Below, piece after piece: positions 58,945 to 64,000 of a stretch of DNA of 64,000 bases. How positions within the stretch are numbered: the first letter of the stretch is position 1; each line of letters starts with the position of its first letter. The DNA is from Lepidostoma basale (lineage: Eukaryota; Arthropoda; Insecta; Trichoptera; Lepidostomatidae). The notes below the pieces were generated by a model. That model saw only the letters and a program-made list of their open reading frames with translations, was not told the origin of the DNA and made no database searches. Location: assembly GCA_022606425.2 (NCBI GenBank), contig JAHDVF020000060.1, positions 310,001 to 374,000 on the forward strand. The letters run 5' to 3'. A program made the translations under genes and the position numbers.

Positions 58945-59530
58945 AAATAGTCCATTGTTTTGGCCGAAACACAATGATACTTTAATATTTACTTTGGGAA
59001 TTAAAAAAAACATTGTTTAAACCACTTTTTAATAAAAAATATTAAAATATACGATATGTTTCGGAGGATACCGCCATCTTCAGGTGTAAAAATATAACAA
59101 AAATTAAACAAAAAAAGACTAATACGCATTTAAAATTCGATAAAATAATTCAAATTTAAAAATTAACCTGGGCTATTTGTTATAAGTAGGTAACAAACAG
59201 TAACTAACAATTATTTTTTAACAGTTAAATAATAAACAATAATACATGATGATAAAATTTAGAAAAAACATACATTTGAAAAGACATAATTTATATAGAA
59301 ATTAATTAATGATTAATTTGCATTTGATTGGGAATGGGAGCTTGGAAGATTAAATGTAAGCTGTTAAATTAAAAAAAAAAACTTTGTTTTATGTATTACA
59401 ATTAAATTAATATTTTTCGGGATAGCTGTTTCGTTAAGCTATGTTGACAGCCATTCATCAGGTGTTACAATAATGTCAAATTTTCGTTATTTTTCAAATA
59501 AAAATTAATCAACAATTTTTTATGAGATTT
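58945..59530 (-). mobile_element. Nested Penelope-like ends with two ribozyme-like cores
   Basis: The outer end CCATTGTTTTGGCCGAAACA at 58,951 is broken at about 58,990. An inner segment has minus CTGAAGA-GGCGG-TAT-CCTCC-GAAAC at 59,058-59,083. Outer sequence resumes near 59,365 (GCTGTTAAATTAA) with minus CTGATGA..GAAACAGCT at 59,428-59,461, whose stem II carries a 5-base insertion (TGGCT). Confidence 0.5.
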
Positions 59531-59659
59531 TGTAAAAGGCTATTTATACGAGTCTGTTAATCCATTCTGGCTACATAGTCCCTCCAGTATCTTCTTCTGG
59601 ATCTACTCCACCGAACGATATCCTCTATTTCGCAAGTTTTTCTAATATTTTATGGAAGA

Positions 59660-60400
59660 AAAAACTAACAAAACTAACTAACCATCACGCTGTCTCCCCG
59701 AAGGGGTAGGCAGAAAGAATGGACTACCACACTTTTCTTTCCTGACATATTTCTCTCGCTTCCTCAACATTCATATATCGTGTCATGCACGCGCGTGGAT
59801 TTCTCCGACTCCTCACGTGGCCGACATTCAATATTTGATTACTTTGATCGTGCCACGTTTTCCTCGGTCTTCCTCTATTTCTGGTCCCATTTATATCGTA
59901 AACATATTATTTTTTACAATTCTTTCTTCATTCATTCTTTCCATATTTTATGTCCAATCCATCTTAATGATCCTTTCATTATTTTGTTCATAACACCATC
60001 ATTCGTACCGCATTCACTTCTTATATTTTCATTCGACACCCTATCTACACAAAAATCCACACATTCGTCTAAGAGATCTCATCTGCTGAATGTGGTCTCC
60101 TCGGAGATCGACGTCTTTCATATTATTGAAGGTACGTTCAGGAGAGAAATATTCTAGACTTTAGAATGTATCTTGTCTTCCTAATGTCGAACCATCTCTA
60201 ATGCGTTCCTGGTACTATGTTGTATTTTTATAATATTTTACCTGTACTCAATAGATGCCTTAAACATTTTGCTATTTGTAATGTCTATTGATTTGATTTC
60301 TACTGCATTTATTCAATTGTACTTTCATCCTTCTTTTGCCAGTTCCATGCTTCGCTTCCATACATAAGGGTCGGTATAAGAACACCTTGGAATAATATTT
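59660..60400 (-). mobile_element. TTAG-tail element, subfamily A, split by a Ja insert
   Basis: Minus strand 59,660-60,079: tail, SAYPFGETA, RNPRACMTRYMN, RGRPRKTWHDQSNQILNVGH, IMKGSLRWIGHK, SECGTNDGVMN, LRRMCGF; 60,296-60,400: KSTIE*INAVE, WNWQKKDESTI. AGATCTCAT and ATTTCTACTG of the uninterrupted family are separated by the Ja piece. Confidence 0.8.
60080..60295 (+). mobile_element. Ja 3' end insert
   Basis: LLNVVSSEIDVFHIIEGTFR, REIF, stop, then the 3' UTR (GTTGTATTTTTATAATATTT, ACTCAATAGATGCC) and TATTGATTTG. It sits between two parts of one TTAG-tail copy, so it is younger. TSD at most AT/ATTT. Confidence 0.8.
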
Positions 60401-60740
60401 TTAGATTTCCATTGACGAAAAAAAGCTTTTCTTTACTTTCTACAAGATAAGTGCAGGCATTGGGGTATGCAGTTAAAGATTGCAACATACAAAAAGTGCA
60501 TAAAGAACATGTCCGGGAGAGTGATGCGATTGGCTCCCCTGAAATAAATCAGGTCGGAAATAACGCTGCTCTTATCTGGAAATCTCGGGAAAGGCAAGCC
60601 CGACCGGAGAAAATTCTTCCTTCGCAGTGGTCCGAGATATTTGCTTGTACCCTATCCCAACTAATTAACGTATTTATCATCAAGTCAATTCACTATCAGA
60701 GCGACGAAAAAAAAAACAAAAACAAAACAAAAAACTAACT
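60401..60740. other. Unclassified, small open frame
   Basis: Plus frame 60,451-60,738 (MQALGYAVKDCNIQKVHKEH start) has no recognised domain and ends in an AAAAACAAAAACAAAAC run. Could be element 3' sequence. Confidence 0.25.
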
Positions 60741-60741
60741 T

Positions 60742-61118
60742 CACTTCTTTCAGCTGATTGGCGGCCGTATACAGAACTCGGATGTCCTGAGTGATGTAGG
60801 TCTATTTGTCCCTGATAATTACCTTCGTCAAAGACAGCACAGATTGTTTTATTTGCCACGCTGCAGAACCAACCTGCTAATGGTTATGCCTGTGGGTAGG
60901 GCAATCTTATTACTTAATCGGATCGCCTCGGAGGTCGACATATTTCGTGATAGTGTGAGTTGCCTCAGGGATGCAATATCACTGGTATGATTTTTCCTTA
61001 TTCTTAAACTTAATTTTTTTTAATGCTTCTCTTTTTATATTGTTATTGCAAACGATTTGAAATTGTATGTCTGTAATGTTTGTGCTTTTTTTTATCAAAA
61101 TAAATGAAATGAAATGAA
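60742..61118 (+). mobile_element. Jb 3' end
   Basis: TSFQLIGGRIQNSDVLSDVG, LFVPDNYLRQRQHRLFYLPR, CRTNLLMVMPVGRAILLLNR, IASEVDIFRDSVSCLRDAIS, LV stop, ATGAAATGAAATGAAATAAA tail. Nearly the same as 10,106-10,550. Confidence 0.85.
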
Positions 61119-61119
61119 A

Positions 61120-61740
61120 TAAAGAAGGATCCCTGAGACCGTTGGGGATATGGAACGAATGGACGAGAAATGAATGGTTAAAATGGCGAAGAGTGGAAAG
61201 AGAAGCCGTGGAAGACCAAGGAAAGCATGACATGACCAAATTGACTCTTGGGCATGCTGGGGACTAATAGTTTCCCGATAAATCAAATCAAATCAAATCA
61301 GTTTATTTACTCAAAAGACATAACAAACAGCATAAATGTTTAAGGCATGTATTGAGTACAGGTCAAATATTATATCAATACAACATAATACCAGGAACGC
61401 ATTAGTGATGGTTTGACATTAGGAAGACAAGATACTATTTAAAGTCAAGAGTATTTGTCCCCTGAACGTACTTTCACTAATATGAAAGACGCCAGTCTCC
61501 GAGCAGACTAATTGCTCTTCCCACCGGTGTCACCAGAGGCAGATTGGTTCTGGCGGCCAGTAGGTAAAACACTATATGCTGTCGCTGTCTTCTTATCTGC
61601 AAACTATTGGTCCCCAGCATGCACAAGAGTCAATTTGGTCATGTCATGCTTTCCTTGGTCTTCCACGGCTTCTCTTTCCATTCACACTGCTTGTCTACAG
61701 CATTTAAACCGTCTATCCGTTCCATATGGCGTTCCACGGC
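61120..61740. mobile_element. Inverted TTAG-tail arms around a Ja copy
   Basis: 61,120-61,276 (+) and 61,600-61,740 (-) carry subfamily B sequence (KRSRGRPRKA*HDQID) and then GGCATGCTGGGGACTAATAG inverse to CTATTGGTCCCCAGCATGC. Between them 61,277-61,595 is a minus Ja end (tail ATCAAATCAAATCAAATCAG; VTPVG, LLARQNQS-like). Confidence 0.75.
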
Positions 61741-62165
61741 ATTTCTTTTGGGAATGCTCGAAACCAATTCTCTACAGCTTTAAAGAGATGGACATCTTAT
61801 AACCCATTTCTTTAGAATAATCAGGGAATACTTCGAGAATTCGGCCGTACTGGAGGATGTTGGTATTTTTGTCCCTGATAGATTTCTCCGACATCGACAG
61901 CACAGATTGTTTTACCTACCGGCCACCAGAACCAATCTGCCTCTGGTGACACCGGTGGGAAGAGCAATTAGTCTGCTGAACACGGTCTCCTCGGAGATTG
62001 ACGTCTTTCATATTAGTGAAGGTACGTTCAGGGGACAAATACTCTTGACTTTAGAAAGTATCTTGTCTTTCTAATTTCGAACCATCTCTAATGCGTTCCT
62101 GGTATTATGTTGTATTATCATAATATTTTACCTGTACTCAATAGATGCCTTAAACGGCTTTAAAA
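61735..62165 (+). mobile_element. Ja 3' end
   Basis: VPRHFFWECSKPILYSFKEM in one frame, then FFRIIREYFENSAVLEDVGI, FVPDRFLRHRQHRLFYLPAT, RTNLPLVTPVGRAISLLNTV, SSEIDVFHISEGTFRGQILL, TLESILSF and stop. 3' UTR to GATGCCTTAAACGG; the TTGAT tail is lost. Confidence 0.8.
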
Positions 62166-62515
62166 GCCCTAATAAATTAGTTTGTTTGTCTTCGAAATGA
62201 AGCAGACGGGGATATGGTACGGGTATTAGCGTGGATGTGAAAACGCGAACAAAGCAATTTTTTTAAAGAGTTAGTCACCAGAAGTGATGCCATCGGCGGA
62301 AGCCCTCGTTGTGCGAGTCAAGGAGAGTGCGTTGCTTACCCCTTTGTGGATATTTATACCCTGCAGCTGCTGCCTGGAAGGATGTAAAAAGAAGAGGAAG
62401 ATTGCGAAAAGCAGGCCAGAGTTACAGAAACAAACGCTTTATAAAAACATTATTACTCATATGTTATTTTTACACAACACAGCATCAAGCCGTTTTTCCG
62501 CAAGGGTAGACAGAA
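62166..62515. other. Unclassified, with a damaged TTAG-tail end
   Basis: 62,478-62,515 reads AAGCCGTTTTTCCGCAAGGG, TAGACAGAAAG, a decayed complement of the terminal hairpin. Two overlapping plus frames at 62,284-62,550 have no domain. Confidence 0.35.
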
Positions 62516-62520
62516 AGAGT

Positions 62521-62756
62521 ACTCGAAGACAATCGTGGCCGAGTAGTTAGTGCTTTCACTGCCACACTGAAGGTCCCGGTCTCGATTCCCGGTGATGGCA
62601 GTGTGATTGTCACACTGTCTTTGGTCTGGTGAAATATTTATGTGACAATAAAATGGCCAGAGATAAGTTACCTATCGCATGTCACGAGAATCAATATGAT
62701 AGCTATACCCTTTACATGAATTTGGCTTGAGCTGTAATGATGTAAAGAGCGAGTCA
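62521..62756 (+). mobile_element. tRNA-derived SINE-1 copy, long 3' form
   Basis: A box TGGCCGAGTAG at 62,536, B box region GGTCTCGATTCCC at 62,579 (T to C change), GTGATTGTCACACTGTC, GTGACAATAAAATGGC, CCTTTACATGAATTTGGCTT, GAGCTGTAATGATG. It shares the last segment only with 1,987-2,176, so two 3' variants exist. Confidence 0.8.
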
Positions 62757-62784
62757 ACAAAATAATAATAATATTTTAATAATC

Positions 62785-63148
62785 GGGCCGACACTATGCG
62801 AACCATGGGACTACTAAGAATATCGGAGATGTCCTAAGATCAGATACTGGTAAAACTCCCCGAGATCGTGTTCGCAACGTAGACACGAGAAAAGCTTGCG
62901 AAATATAGGATATCGTTCAGTGGAGTAGATCCAGAAGAAGATACTGGAGGGACCATGTAGCCCAAATGGATGGTGACAGACTTGCATATACAGCCGCTTA
63001 TGAAATCCCCTCCGGACACCGCCCACCTGCAATTGGGACCGATTGGGCGGTCCCTGTCTAGCCAGGTTAAGAGATGGAAGGACAGCTGGACCTCATCATC
63101 CAACGAGACATGATTTCTATGTCATTATTAAAAGAAGAAGAAGAATTT
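62785..63148 (+). mobile_element. Q-family 3' end
   Basis: RTMGLLRISEMS, DTGKTPRDRVRNVDTRKACE, DIVQWSRSRRRYWRDHVAQM, DGDRLAYTAAYEIPSGHRPP, WAVPV-like break, WKDSWTSSSNET, GAAGAAGAAGAAT tail. One stop after CEI. Confidence 0.8.
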
Positions 63149-63149
63149 T

Positions 63150-64000
63150 TTAGTATTTATTTTTATCATACACAAATGAGACAGAACATGCGGAAAGCAT
63201 TTAGACGACTCATTTGGACAAAAATAAGTTTAACTATTATAAATTAATATAAGGATATGAAACTAAAAAATAATATATTTAAGAAGGATCCCAAATATGT
63301 CGACGTCAGTTTGGCAGTTCTCTTTCTAGAATTTGTTATATATTTTTTTATGAAAACTGCCTCAGTGATACTAAAAATGTTCCAATCCGAGACGATTAGA
63401 TTCAACGTCCGAATTGCTCTTCCTACTGGCATCACGAACAGTAGTGACCTATGGATGTGAGGCGTGGACAATGACAGCGAAATCCGCAGAGCGACTGGAT
63501 ACTCTTGAGAGAAGGGTGCTGCGCAGAATTCTGGGACTTGTGAATGACGGTGAAGGCTGGAGAGTACGGCATAATGACGAGCTGTACCATATTTACAAAG
63601 CTCCCAGTCTCTCCACACAGGTCAGACTGTATAGACTGAGATGGGCCGGTCACGTGCAGAGGATGCCGTCATCGCGAACCCCAAAAAGATTGCTGGAGTG
63701 GCACCCAGGTGGTAGAAGACCAATTGGACGACCAAGGCTGCGATGGGAGGATGAAGTTAGGAGAGATGGAGCAAGATTGTTAAGAGTGTCAGATTGGAAG
63801 GTCGAAGCGGAGGACATGAGGAGTTGAAGGCAAAGAATACTGGAGGCTAAGGCTCGATATGGGCTGTAGGGCCATCGAAGAAGAAGAAGACTGGCATCAC
63901 TAAACGTAGGTTGGTTATGCGTGACGGAGCAAATAACAATTTATGTCGGTGCCGTCGCAAGTAACTATCAGGAACAAACATACCTATTTGCTCCAGAACA
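63150..64000 (-). mobile_element. Jc 3' end interrupted by a K-family insert
   Basis: Minus strand, 63,150-63,435: AAAT tail, MPVGRAIRTLNLIVSDWNIF, SITEAVFIKKYITNSRKRTA; 63,901-64,000: VPDSYLRRHRHKLLFAPSRI-like (frame broken) and LEQIGMF, cut by the window end. Confidence 0.8.
63436..63890 (+). mobile_element. K-family retrotransposon insert with 10-bp TSD
   Basis: CTGGCATCAC at 63,426-63,435 and 63,891-63,900. Frame 63,414-63,827 reads TVVTYGCEAWTMTAKSAERL, DTLERRVLRRILGLVNDGEG, WRVRHNDELYHIYKAPSLST, QVRLYRLRWAGHVQRMPSSR, TPKRLLEWHPGGRRPIGRPR, LRWEDEVRRDGARLLRVSDW, KVEAEDMRS, stop. YGCEAWTMT, LERRxLRRI, RLRWAGHVxRM, GRPxLRWEDEV..DG are the standard C-terminus of arthropod endonuclease-reverse-transcriptase proteins. 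The frame is intact from the 5' truncation to the stop; GAAGAAGAAGA tail. The start MLFLLAS is host Jc sequence. Confidence 0.9.

Noticed and set aside
1..64000. CRISPR arrays, bacterial operons, phage genes
   Set aside because: No regular spacer-repeat arrays, ribosome-binding sites or prokaryotic gene packing; the content is eukaryotic repeats.

Overview
The window looks like a repeat-rich, AT-rich arthropod (probably insect) nuclear genome segment. I found no intact host protein-coding gene, no rRNA and no stand-alone tRNA gene. Nearly every long reading frame is a 5'-truncated C-terminal piece of a non-LTR retrotransposon polyprotein (reverse transcriptase end plus a GRPxxxW tail), or the antisense shadow of one. 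The species cannot be fixed from the sequence. The reasons for an insect are the mix of RTE-like and Jockey/CR1-like retroelements, Penelope-like ends and tRNA-derived SINEs.

Main families, with working names used below. (1) 'TTAG-tail' family (RTE-like), subfamilies A, B and C: about 45 pieces. The protein ends in SAYPxGETA and the element ends GGCGTGATGG(TTAG)n. The fullest copies are 26,400-27,175(+), 52,040-52,950(+, with reverse-transcriptase YADD) and 48,306-49,216(-). (2) 'J' family (Jockey/CR1-like), subfamilies Ja, Jb and Jc, with TTGAT, ATGAA and AAAT tails. (3) Several families whose copies end in (GAA)n or a similar tail: L, Q, P, K, M/N and S. Family O has a related C-terminus. 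(4) Penelope-like terminal segments carrying hammerhead-ribozyme-like cores. (5) Two tRNA-derived SINE families with A and B boxes. (6) Non-autonomous DNA transposons: a long-TIR foldback family (three copies), an hAT-type MITE with 8-bp TSD, a TTA-TSD MITE, TTAA-flanked piggyBac-like inserts and a pogo-like end. (7) Simple repeats: a 9-bp ATGTCGAAA minisatellite (6.3-7.1 kb), a TTA microsatellite (19.7 kb) and a CTTGCGT array (53.9 kb).

Layout. 0-6 kb: overlapping TTAG-tail, S, L, Ja and SINE pieces plus a TTAA-flanked insert. 6.3-7.1 kb: minisatellite. 7-12 kb: P, Q, L, Ja and Jb pieces. 13.5-14.5 kb: a decayed single-protein pseudogene, the only candidate not clearly one of the retroelements. 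15-23 kb: Jc, O, Penelope-like and TTAG-tail pieces. 22-26 kb: foldback MITE and hAT MITE. 26-29 kb: the best TTAG-tail reading frame and an L2/CR1-like piece. 30-36 kb: M, Q, P, K, N and O pieces. 37.4-37.6 kb: a nearly perfect 220-bp palindrome of two Penelope-like ends. 38-49 kb: more P, TTAG-tail, foldback and Penelope-like pieces. 50-64 kb: SINE insertions, the YADD copy, and J/K/TTAG nests.

The elements do not form an operon or pathway. Their relation is parasitic and chronological. Target-site duplications at 7,950/8,195, 16,987/17,389, 35,565/35,841 and 63,426/63,891, and TTAA at 4,114/4,751, let several nested insertions be ordered. The most notable signals are the repeated hammerhead-like motifs at Penelope-like ends, the recurrent head-to-head (fold-back) pairing of retroelement ends, and a TTAG-tail element whose reading frame runs through a hairpin to the very edge of its tail.
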